DNA of 64,000 nt from Entophlyctis helioformis. Its lineage: Eukaryota; Chytridiomycota; Chytridiomycetes; Chytridiales; Chytriomycetaceae. Shown in pieces: positions 23,774 through 33,308 of the stretch. The stretch covers positions 62,001-126,000 of the forward strand of contig JAHLKH010000011.1 in the NCBI GenBank assembly GCA_025526915.1, in the 5' to 3' direction. The stretch's first letter is position 1; each line of letters opens with the position of its first letter. Position numbers and translations under genes: made by a program. The notes under the pieces were generated by a model that was not told the origin of the DNA, ran no database searches, and saw nothing but the letters and a program-made list of their open reading frames with translations.

Positions 23774-25451
23774 TCACTGCGTGGGGCGGTTGGGATCGAC
23801 AACGTGCTTCTGGTTGTTGCGAATGTATCCAATGCGGGTGCGGAACTCGTACTCGGCACGCATCTGGTGCTTGGTCTGCTGCTGGCGCTCGTGGCGCATC
23901 TTCTTCTTCTGGCGCGCAATAAGCGCCGACGAGAACGACTGCGGGTTCGTGTATCCGAGGAGCTTGTACTCGTCCGACATGCGCGTGATCATGGCCGGGT
24001 CGTCGCGCGAGCCTGGCACAATCTGTTGCGTGCGGATCGTCTGGTTCCAGTAGGTGCGGAAGGCACGGTGGCCGACACGGATGCCTGACGGCAGCACAAG
24101 CTCGGTCGTGTCTTCGGAAACGTATGCCTGCTTCCTGGTGAACGAAGCATGCGTGTCAGCGTCAGTGTGTGCCGGATGGCATGGCGACCGCCAGTGCAAG
24201 GCGGCGTACTTTGGCTTGCGACGCGGTGCATCGTCGGCTTCTGTTGCATTCTCGTCGTCTTCCCACTCGCCCGCCTCTTCGTCGTCGTCGCCATCGACAG
24301 ACACGACGTCTTCGTCGTCCTCGTCCTCGTACTGTGCGCTAAAGTCGTAGAACTCGTCAAACTCGGCATTCTGTCCGTCCTCGTACGGGATCATGCAGTG
24401 GCCCTTGCTGACCTGTTGCGGGGTTGGTGCACGCGATCGCATCAGCAGACGCAAGCATGGGCTGCCAGCGCACGATGGCAAGCACACATCCACGTACCAT
24501 GTGGTGCTGAACAGCCTCGATCGAGTGCAGGGTGCGGCCCTTGCCGTTGCACAGAATGCAGACGTTGGCGACAGCGACCTTGTCGGCCAGGTACTTGATC
24601 AGGCCCTTGATGTCGACGAGGAACTCAATGTCGGGAATGAAGAACGAGTGGGCCTTGGCCATGTGCGAGAGGTTGCTGAGTCACACACGCACGAGCCGCG
24701 TTAGCCGAGTGACTCGAGTGATGACTCGCGCACAGCAAGCAAGCGAGAGGACGCACTCTTCAAACGACGCAGCGCCGTGCGAGCAGAACAGACAGTCGGT
24801 CTCGGCAAGCATGCGGCAGCTGGCCATCTTCTCCTGCAGGATCGCCTCAATCTCGTCCTCGGTCTTGGCCTGCGACAGCTTGAGATGCCAGTTGACCTGC
24901 GGCTGCTGCGCGGCCTTGGACTGGCCGTCCTGCTCGTCGTCCTCGTCCATCGACGACTCGCCCTTGGCAGCAGCAGCAGCGGCCTGCTTCTGCTCCCACT
25001 TGGCAACGGTCTCCTTGTGCTTCTTGGAGGCCACATGCGACTTGTATGCTCCCTCGGACGCAAACGCCTTGTGGCAGGGCTGGCACTCGGAGGCGTACTC
25101 GGCACGGTCCACCTCTTGCATCTGCTTGGACTGCTGCTCCTGCAGCTTCTGCGCAAACGTGACGGCGGCAATAGGCGGCAGGTCGGCAGCCTTGCGCTTG
25201 AGGTTGTACCGGTGCCAGTCTGTGCGCATGTGGTCTCTCTGGCCCTCGGGCGAGACGAATGCAACCTGGCACTGTTGGTTGTCGTGGATGCCGTTGGTGG
25301 CTGCGTCAGCTGTGTCCATGGGCCATCACTCAACGTGCGCATTGCTGGTGCACAGCGTCTGTGCGTGCGTGCGTGCGTGCAGCCAGCAAGCCGGCCGGCC
25401 AGCCACTCAGGTACGCACCGACAGGCAAGTGAATCGAGCACCAGTCGACAT
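23774..25451 (-). CDS. REI1/ZNF622-type cytoplasmic 60S biogenesis factor
   Basis: C2H2 zinc-finger protein that helps release shuttling factors from cytoplasmic pre-60S subunits. Five exons (25451-25419, 25271-24757, 24675-24498, 24412-24210, 24134-23774) sum to 1,290 nt, exactly 429 residues plus a stop. Exon 1 supplies FTCLS, and only splicing restores the first finger (C-L-S-C, then DWHRYNLKRK). Another finger is CQPCHKAF with H-x5-H (SHVASKKHKE), and a third follows (CLFC with an adjacent histidine). C-terminal hallmarks: IPDIEFLVDIKGLIKYL, VCILCNGKGRTLHS, the acidic EFYDFSAQYEDEDDE, and LVLPSGIRVGHRAFRTYW near the end. The last intron (24135-24209, 75 nt) is a multiple of three without a stop, so retention would add 25 residues. 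Confidence 0.93.
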
Positions 25452-25970
25452 GGTTGTTCTTGCAGGCAGTTGTTGAACGAGAGTAAAAAAAAAAATTGGC
25501 GAGGAGAGCGGAAAATCAGCCGATCGTGGTGGCACGGCCGAGAGCGCCGAGGCGGCAAGATGGAAGGTTGGATGGATGGAAGGTTGGATGGAAGGTTGGA
25601 TGACTGGAGAGAGAAAGGCGAGCAAGACCGCTATCGCCAGCGCGTGCGCAACAGGACCCACGCCGCACAGCTTGCGCATAATGGTCGGTGGCAGCTTCTC
25701 CGCGGAGCAGTGGGAATGCCGCGCGTTCAACTCGCTGTCTGGCATCGCAAGCTTGGCAGACAGTGAGGCTGAAGATGAGCCTCCGATGGAGCGGATGGTG
25801 CGGGTCCACGGGTCGTGGGGCATGCCAGCTGGGGGCGGAGGCAGCCAAGCACAGGTTGCTTGTCTGTCGGAGTGTGGCAATGTAGGTGGGTGATGTTGAG
25901 CCATGGCCCAGATCTGCCGATGGCCGCAGTGCGGGTACCTGACATCCGCAGAAAGCTTGTTGTCCACTGT
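25452..25970. other. Upstream region of REI1-like gene, no supported gene
   Basis: Contains an A11 run just upstream of the REI1-like start (about 25483-25493), a GGTTGGATGGAA-type tandem repeat, and moderately GC-rich DNA. Overlapping frames on both strands exist (for example a plus-strand frame to 25893), but none has a recognisable domain, convincing splice sites or codon pattern. I call no gene. Confidence 0.35.
25558..25606 (+). repeat. Short tandem repeat (GATGGAAGGTTG-like units)
   Basis: About four imperfect units of ATGGAAGGTTGG in tandem, a simple minisatellite 110-150 bp upstream of the REI1-like start codon. Confidence 0.75.
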
Positions 25971-25973
25971 CGA

Positions 25974-25981
25974 CTATATAA
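25974..25981 (+). promoter_or_regulatory. TATA box for the small gene at 26115
   Basis: TATATAAG in CGACTATATAAGCAGC is a near-consensus TATA element 140 bp upstream of the ATG at 26115. Few other genes in the window have one, which suggests focused or regulated initiation here. Confidence 0.6.
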
Positions 25982-26114
25982 GCAGCTGGCCATCGCCCGT
26001 CTTTCCTGCTCAGATCGTCTGTGGTGAGTCGATAAGCAGCCGTGCTTTCAGCTGTGCTTGCCGCCACCGCTTGACACTCACCAACGCCTCATCTCTCTTT
26101 GCTCAAAGCGTAAA

Positions 26115-26606
26115 ATGCCGACCGTCAGCACCTCCGCCACTCGCTCGTCTCGCCCAAATGACGCCCAAGCCCGTCCGACTCGTTTCAATAGTCGCTCGCA
26201 GCCGCCGTCGCCGCCACCGCCACTGCCGATTATTCGGATGACGGAGTATCGCTCCAACTTTACCGATTGCCCTATCTTCATTCTCTTTGACAAGGAAGGA
26301 TTCGTTGTCGGTTGGTTCCCGCAGCCCATCAAGTACAAGGACGATTGGGACGCGATTGTTCAAGCCGCTCGAAACGGCCTCAAGATCGCCAATGTCGACT
26401 GGCAGATCATCCATCGCTCAACCAGAGTTCGCACGTTTATTCCGAACTCAGGTCTTGAGACGCTCGTCCATCGCGGAAACGTAGCTGCCTGGTGCAGCAA
26501 ATGCCTCAAGCATTTTCCAAAAGGCCCCGATGCTGTTCGCGGCCACACGAGAAGCAAGAAGTGCTGTGGCGCTGCTCCCATCTCACTCCCGCCACTGAGC
26601 CAGTAG
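26115..26606 (+). CDS. Unidentified 163-residue Cys/His protein
   Basis: Single-exon frame from ATG 26115 (context TAAAATG) to a tandem stop TAGTAG at 26604. Family not recognised. A basic, Ser/Pro-rich N-terminus (SQPPSPPPPLP) precedes a compact domain with FTDCPIFILFDKEGFVVGWF and DDWDAIVQAARNGLKIA, then a Cys/His cluster, WCSKCLKHF followed by HTRSKKCC, that could bind zinc. Base composition is less GC-rich than in neighbouring genes. The gene sits behind a TATA box and in front of an AT-rich duplicated 3' region, so a recently acquired or lineage-specific gene is possible. Function unknown. Confidence 0.6.
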   Translation: MPTVSTSATRSSRPNDAQARPTRFNSRSQPPSPPPPLPIIRMTEYRSNFTDCPIFILFDKEGFVVGWFPQPIKYKDDWDAIVQAARNGLKIANVDWQIIHRSTRVRTFIPNSGLETLVHRGNVAAWCSKCLKHFPKGPDAVRGHTRSKKCCGAAPISLPPLSQ

Positions 26607-27105
26607 TAGCTCGATGCTGCTCTTATTAACCAGAATTATTACAAAGTGTGCGTGCCTGCATCGCCTGATCATGCTCTCATCCTGATCTGTCATTGTTCTA
26701 ACTCGGCTTCATTGGCTTTGAACTGAAACCTTCAAGTTCAAGATACTCTAAAATTTTACTATCTAGCAACGTTATATCAAGTGTGAGTGCCTGCATCGCT
26801 TGATCATGCTCTGATCCTGATCTACGTCCATGTTCTAACTCTGTACTGTCGGTTTGTGTTCGAATGGAACCTCCAGTTTCCATGATAATGATACTCTATG
26901 AATTAAAAGAATGAATGATAGTAGCCTGCCTTGCGTGTTCTTGCTCCTCACCCGCCCCTCTCGCGTCTTCCGTCTCTCGCCTGTCTTCCGTCTCGCTTGC
27001 GTCTCTCATCTCTCAATGAATCCATCGATCTCGACGCAGTAACAAACAACATTCATTCTAGCATAACTTGAACCACAATGTCTGAACGGGGAGTGATCAT
27101 CTTCT
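26607..27105. other. AT-rich non-coding stretch with a tandem duplication
   Basis: Convergent spacer between the small gene and cofilin. It is clearly more AT-rich than the rest of the window and contains the duplicated unit listed separately and a pyrimidine-rich run with repeated GTCTC/CCGTC near 26960-27010. A 61-codon minus-strand frame crosses the duplication but has no support. Confidence 0.5.
26648..26900 (+). repeat. Imperfect tandem duplication, unit about 130 bp
   Basis: Two diverged direct copies, about 26648-26755 and 26779-26900. Shared anchors in the same order are GTGCCTGCATCGC, TTGATCATGCTCT (one mismatch), ATCCTGATCT, GTTCTAACTC and GATACTCTA. Confidence 0.7.
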
Positions 27106-28079
27106 TTACTCCTCGGTGGCCGAAGGAGCCTTGGAGACGGGCTGCGAGCCCTTGGGGGCGATCTGCTCAAAGACCGACTCAAAGGCGAGCTCGCCAGCGT
27201 CGGTGCACTGCACCTCGGAGTAGATGCCGTCGAGGCGCTGGCGGATGGCCGCCTTGGACGAGGCGTACACCATGCGCGAGCGGATCTTGGCCTCGCTCGG
27301 GTTCCTGTGACGTGTGTTGTGGTCGGTCGTGTTGTGTGTCAAGGCGTGTCAGCGTGCAGAATCAGCGAGTCGAGCGAGTTGAGCAACGGCAGGCAGAGGG
27401 CAGTCGGTCAGGCAGACGGTCAGACAACGGGGGTGGGCAGCAGGCAGGCAGACGCAAGGGACGCACCAGGCAATAAAGACCAGACGGGACCGCACGCCCT
27501 CGAGGCCCGAGTCGTACTCGACCTCGAGCACGCCGTAGCGGCCCTCCTTCTCGGGCATGGCGGCCACAAAGGTGCCGTACGTAGCGTCGGTGCCGATCCG
27601 TGCCGCCTGCGCGACGTCGAGCGCCTGGTCAACGACAATCGACGAGCCGTCGTCGGATATCTTGAACGTCAGGAAGGCGTACGAGCGACGCAGCTTCATG
27701 TCCTCGTACTTGGCAATGACATCGGAGTGGACGGCGACACCGGACGACTGTGCGTGGGTTGCGTGGGTTGCGTTGGTTGCGTTAGTCGCTGGCCTGGGCT
27801 CTGCTCTGTTGGGCTCTGCCGGTTGGCTGGCTGTGTGGCGGCTTGCGGCGCCAGCCTCGGAGGCGCACGGCGGCTGGCAGCGGCTGGCAGCGCAGAGCAA
27901 AGCAGCCAGCTGGACAGCCGCCCCTGTGCGTGACTGTGTGTGCATGCAGCAGCAGGCTCCAGGCACCAGGCACCTGCATCTATCGCTGCCCATCGCCGCC
28001 GGCCGGTGCACACCGCTCACGCTCCGCCGCTCCACAGCGCCGCACGGCATCGTCCCGCTGTCCCAACACGCCTCACCAT
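27106..28079 (-). CDS. Cofilin / actin-depolymerising factor
   Basis: Binds and severs F-actin and promotes monomer turnover. Exons 28079-28077 (the ATG alone), 27747-27467 and 27304-27106 total 483 nt: 160 residues plus a stop, close to the usual ADF/cofilin size. The splice after ATG gives M-SSGVAVHSDVI, the standard cofilin N-terminus with regulatory serines, and the start-codon-interrupting intron (27748-28076) is a pattern I recall from other fungal cofilin genes. Family core features: KLRRSYAFLTFKISDD, RYGVLEVEYDS, then LVFIAWNPSEAKIRSRMVYA, the long actin-binding helix region. A 16-residue Ser/Glu-rich extension follows FESVFEQI, slightly longer than in yeast. Confidence 0.95.
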
Positions 28080-28117
28080 GATTGAATAACAGATTCGACG
28101 CAAACCAGGCCCACACT

Positions 28118-31100
28118 TCATTCACTCAGCACGCTCCATCGGCCCTGCTCGACCACAGGCATAGCGCAGCTTGCGCTCGTTTCCTGGAACCCAAACTGCA
28201 CGCGGCCAGCCACAAGCCTCTTGTCGATCGTGCGCATCTCGCCCGTAAACAGCCACTCGCCGTCGCCCTGCTCATCCTGCTCGTCCTGCCCAGCAGCAGC
28301 CGAGTCCAGCCCGTACTGCTCGCGCACATGTGCTGTGGCCGCAAACGGCCCGCGACGACGAGGCACCGCCGCGTACACGTATCCAGTGATCTCGACCGTC
28401 GCTGTGGCACCGCTGGCCGATTTTCCACGTCTGGCTGTCTCGCCAAGAAGTGCTGGCGCCAGTGTGGCACTTGCACTTGTGCTCGCACTCGAACTTGCTG
28501 ACCATGTCACATGCACAATCTTGACAACCTGCATGTACTCTACTGCTGGCGAGACACGCGACGTTGTCGTCGCTGCCGCCGCTGCCAACTGAACGCTTTG
28601 CGGGACGCCACGTCGATCGATGCGAGCTCTACCATGCCATCGTCACCATCGCTACCACCACCACCACCGCGGGTTGCCAGACGCGACACGCCCTTCTCTG
28701 GTGACGACTCGGCAGCTGTGCGCGAACGCTTGGCAAGCGGCTCAGGCGACACGAGCCGCACGAGATCACCGACATGGATCATATCTGCACCCAGCCGCAT
28801 ACGGTGCAGCACGCGACGCACCTGGACAACAGCGTCAGGATCCGTGGACACGTCTCTCGCGACTATACCGTTGCTGCTGCTGCTGCTGCTGTTGTTGTTC
28901 GTGGTATGCTGCTACTGCTACTGCTACTGCTACTACTGCTGCTGTTGTTGTTGTTGTTTGAGGTGCCGGTGGCGCTGATTCCAGGCGACCGTCGCCGCTG
29001 CTTGCGTTGCCGGCCACGGCCCGCTCCGCCTGCCACCGCTACAGCCAAGCCGCTCGCAAAGTCTTCGGATATGGCAAACACGTCCGGCAGGCTGGGCAAA
29101 CCCGAGAAGTCAAGAATCGACAGTGGCACGGTGGGGAGGTCTGCAAGCGACTCGGCGGCGGCTGCGGCAGTGGCAGCGGTCGGTACCCAGTGGCTCACAC
29201 CAAGACGGCTGTACTCGCGGTCGATATCGGTGTTGTCGCTTGTCGTGGATACCACGCGAGCACAGAAGCGGCGCGTTGACTCGGACAGCTTGACGAGCGG
29301 GCCAACGCACTCCAGAGTCCCATCCGCGCTGCTCTCGCCCTTTGCATCCATGTCGGTCGCAGAGTCGTCGGGCACGGCCCAGCTGCCCGCGGCAAGCAAC
29401 GCCTGGATAACTGCACGGTTGTACAGCGTGTCGCGGTCAGAGGATGATGGCTGGTGCACGAGGTACGGTAGCACCTGGGTATCGGCAACGTGAATGTCGC
29501 CGTCGGCCTGGCTGTGCGTCCAAGTCGTCCCAGACACACCGACCATCGACGGTGATGAGAGCGGAGACGAGGAAGGATGCGCGATGGGGAGCAGCCGGAT
29601 AGTGTACTCGATCCGCGTCGGGTGATGCCTGCGCTCGGCAAAGTACTTTGTGTAGTCTGGGACAGCGGTAGAAGCCTCTGTGGGCACATTCACGCTCGCC
29701 ACAATGGCCGACGCAGACGCCGACGGGTCAGGGATCAGCGAAGGCCGGTGTATCGTCGGTGTGCGAGGCACGTCGGCAAACATCTCGTCGTGCAGCTCGG
29801 CCATCGGATCGGCAGCCAGCAGCATTGGTGTGACAGCCAGCCCAACACCCCCACTAGTACTCGCACTCGCACTCGCACTGACACTGGCACTCGCGCTGCT
29901 GCTCACGCCACCATCGCCACCATTGTCAATGCTCGAGCTCGGCACAGGCTCGAGCAGCATCTCCTGGAACGACTGCGTGCTGGACGTGGTAGGATAGCCC
30001 ATCGCCGCGAGGGTAGCCTCGACAACAGCCACCGTGGCAGCCACGTCAGGAGACAGCTGCGGGTAGCTGGCAGAGGCCGAGCTAGCCACCGAAACCGAGC
30101 TGGTCGCCGACGTCAGCAGCTCATCGATAGCAGCCGACACGCTCGTGCTCCCGACCCTCGACACGTCCGACGCATCCGACGCGACCGGACGTGCCATCTC
30201 GTCCAGTTGGAGCGGCCCTTGACGACTGCCGCGCACATGCCGCTGCACAATGACGCATGGCCAGAGCGTGGGCACCGGGGCCGTCGTCGACACGGGCGAC
30301 ACGCTCGCGCGGTTGCGGACGACCCAGCCAATCTCGCCGACGCGGAGCCCAACGTGCCACCGAAATCCGACGGCTGGGGGTGTCGGCTGCCGTGCTGCGC
30401 AGTCGCTTTCCCAGAGACCCAACGAGCGCGACGGCTGGGCCGGCACATACAGCCTGGACCATTCGCGGTCAATGTCCTTGGGGTCCAGTTCGGCAACCGC
30501 TGTTGTTGTGGACACGACGGCGGCGATCGGGGCGGTGGCGTCTGTGGGCAGAGCATTTGTTGGAACGGTCTGGGCAGCAGGTCTTGGGAGAGCAGGTGCG
30601 GGCACGAGTGCAGGTCGCTGCGAGGTGTGCGGCAGTGAAGGCGGTTGGTGGCGTGACAATGAGAATGGCAATGGCAGTGCCATGGGTGGTGGCGGTATCC
30701 AGGACGCCTGTGACGCGCCGGTCTGTTTGGATGCGGACGTTGAAGCGGACGTCGACGCGGCTGAGACGGGCGGCTGACTGGACGAGACGGGCTGTTCAGA
30801 GGCAGGCTGCGGTGCTTGCGCGGTGCTGGGCTTGACAGTGTGCTGGCTCACGGGTGATTTGGGCACCGCGCCAGTCGTCTGGTGGTTCATGAATGTCGCC
30901 GCAGATGCCGTTCCTGTCACTGCACCGGCATCTGCATCTGGACTTGCACCTGGGGTGGTTTTGGGTGCAGCGAGTGTTGCCGTAGATGCAGATGACGCTG
31001 CCACTGCACGTGCGTCCTGTAAATGCTTGCGCTTGAGCGATCCTGCAGCCGACGAGCCGCTGGACGACAAGCTCGCGGGATTCGACGGCAAGGCAAGCAG

Positions 31101-32689
31101 CGGCTTGTCTGCCCGCTGAGACTGCGATCCAGACACGGCCGGTGTCTGCCCTGACTGGACCGACCGTCTCATTGACGACAGTGATGGCGGCCGGATCAGC
31201 TCCGGCAGGGGATTAGGCTTGGACAGCGAGCGAGGCCGTGCCAGGGGCTGCGGCTGTGCTTGTGCCGGGGGCTGCTGTGGCGGAATAAATGGCGGCTGCA
31301 GCGATTTATGGCGTGCCAGCCGGGGCGAGGGAACAGGCGAGTCTGGCCGAGAGCTGGACTGTCGCTGCGAGTGATCGCGACGCGTGCCGCCAGACTTTCC
31401 CGTCTCGGCCTCGACCGCTATTCCCTGCAAGGCGTTGATGTACGCCTTGCGATACGGACGCTCGGGAGGCTGCCAATCCGCAGGGCCGCTTTTTCCAGCC
31501 GTGTCGGATGGCAGCTGGGCCGCCAGACGAGGACGCGTTAGCAGCTTTCTTGACTTGATGATGATGACGGGTCGCTGCTCTTGCGGCTGAGTTGGCGGCA
31601 GATGCGGCAGTTCCCGAGCAGGATCTGATGGTGAACGTGATGCGGTGGCGGAAGGATTAGAGACAGGCTCGGCGCGGACGGCCGACAACCTGGATGACTG
31701 CTGCTCCTGTCGAGACAACAAGAGTGTGTGCGACTCAGGGTCAGAAGCCGGAGTTGGAGTACGCGAGATGGCGACGGGGTTTCCACGGGTGCCGTCACCA
31801 AGACGCAGCCGCTTGAAACGGCTGCCACGGGAAGCTGAAGTGATGTCATTGTCGTCGACGTCGGCGTCGTCGTCATCGATGCTGTGGCTGTCATGGTTGT
31901 TGCCATCAGCGTTGCTGGCATCCAAGCCGTGCTTGACATGCAAGTTGCTCGGCTGTTTTGTGTCATTGTCGGCCGCGTCGCAGTTGCTGTGCAGGCCCAT
32001 GTCTACGTCGCGCAGGCCAATGCCAGGGGCAGAAGTCGCGGAAGGAGGGATGCTGGAGTGGCGCGTGGACGACGACGCGGCAACAGCAGCCGCGAGCGGA
32101 GGGGGCGGGTCGTCAACATCAGCATCGGACCAGACCTCGGAGCCTGCAGGACAGAGGGCGGACAGCAGAGGGAGCGTCAGAACGGGCATGGTGGGATGGG
32201 ATCTGCGCGTGCGTGCTTACCATCGCTTGTGTGGCCGTTGCCGTCCCTGTCGTCGTCGTTGCCGTCCTTGTTGTCGACTGGCAGGGCCGGCCGAAATGGG
32301 CTGGCCGACAGGGTTGCAGGCAGCGAGGCGTCGGGAGTGGCAGCCGTCTTGGGCAGGTCGGGCAGGGACAGGAGGGGATCGCCGTGCGAGTTGGCCATGC
32401 CGTCGAGCAGCGCCGAGTCCAGGTCCATGTCCAGGTCCATGTCGGTGTCCAGATCCAGGTTCAAGTCCAGGCTGAGCGACGCGACCGGCTCTGGAGGCTG
32501 CAGATGGACTGGAGGCGGATGCGAAGGCAGTTGATGCGAGGGCGGCTGTGTGGGTGGATCCATCATCGCCGAGGTCTCGACAGTAGTCTGGGCAGTAGTC
32601 TGGGCAGTAGTTTCGACGGTAGTTTCGACGGTAGACTCGACAGCAGGCTCAGGCCCATGCTCTGGCTGTGGATGTGGACGGCGGTCCAT
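28118..32689 (-). CDS. Large disordered protein, candidate Clr2-like silencing factor
   Basis: Roughly 1,450 residues. Exon 1 32689-32221; exon 2 32143-28869; exon 3 from 28821; last exon to the stop at 28118-28120 (the exon 3/4 boundary near 28500-28640 is unresolved). The N-terminal half is low complexity: TTVETT repeats, DLDLDTDMDLDMDLDS repeats, then Ser/Pro/Gln. Ordered segments are WHVGLRVGEIGWVVRN with WPCVIVQRHV, RIEYTIRLLPI, VLPYLVHQP, and near the C-terminus VRRVLHRMRLGADMIHVGDL followed by VRL. The combination resembles fungal Clr2 (SHREC heterochromatin complex; N-terminal Clr2_transil and C-terminal Clr2 domains), from memory of that family only. If wrong, it is an unidentified fungal protein. 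A Ser/Asn run near 28880-28960 is encoded by trinucleotide repeats. Confidence 0.5.
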
Positions 32690-33308
32690 TACGATGCGGC
32701 GTTTGTCTGGCAGGCAGGCGAGCGGACCAGCGCAGAGTCTGTCAGTGAGTTTGGCTGTTTGGTTGGCTGTTCAGCCAGAGCGAGTGGCAGAGTGCCAGAG
32801 TGACAGCAGGTAAGCCACCCACCACCAGCCTCGAGTGAGTCCACAAGTCGCCGAGCTGCTGCTTGTTGGTTTTGATGCCAATTTGATTGCAATTTGATTG
32901 CGATTTGATTCCAATTCGGCTCTTCCCCTCTCTCTCTCTCTCGCTCAGTCGCTCACGAGCAATCACTGCCGCTCACTGCCGCTGTGTGCGTTCAAGTGCT
33001 GGCTGTTGGCGGTTGTTGTGTTGGCGGTTGTTGCCAGTGGCCGTGGTGCCAGTGGTGGTGCCTCTGCGTCTGTCTGTCTGTCTGTCCGTCTGTCTGTCTC
33101 ACACACACACTCTCTCTGCCTCTCTGTCTCTCTGCCTCTCTCTCTCTGCCGCCTCTCTCTCCAACCAGACAAGCACCTGCGTCTGCCTTCTCAGTCCTTC
33201 CACTGCTGCACGCTCTCTCTAGCACACAGCTACACTCGGCTACACAGCTACACACTCTGCACTCTGCACTCTCGTACACACACCAACCAACCACACCCGA
33301 CACACGCC
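32690..33308. promoter_or_regulatory. Divergent promoter region, CT-rich on the plus strand
   Basis: Separates the Clr2-like candidate (-) from the CNOT4-like gene (+). Plus-strand CT tracts (about 32930-32950, 33065-33160) and a CA run at 33101-33110 lie within 400 bp of the CNOT4-like start. Three related copies of AATTTGATTGC sit at 32880-32915. No TATA box seen. Pyrimidine tracts upstream of the start are common in housekeeping fungal promoters. Confidence 0.45.

Noticed and set aside
25516..26067. 183-codon minus-strand frame upstream of the REI1-like gene
   Set aside because: Runs through a simple tandem repeat and the TATA box of the plus-strand gene, without domain or splice support.
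26698..26883. 61-codon minus-strand frame
   Set aside because: Lies across the AT-rich tandem duplication; nothing supports translation.
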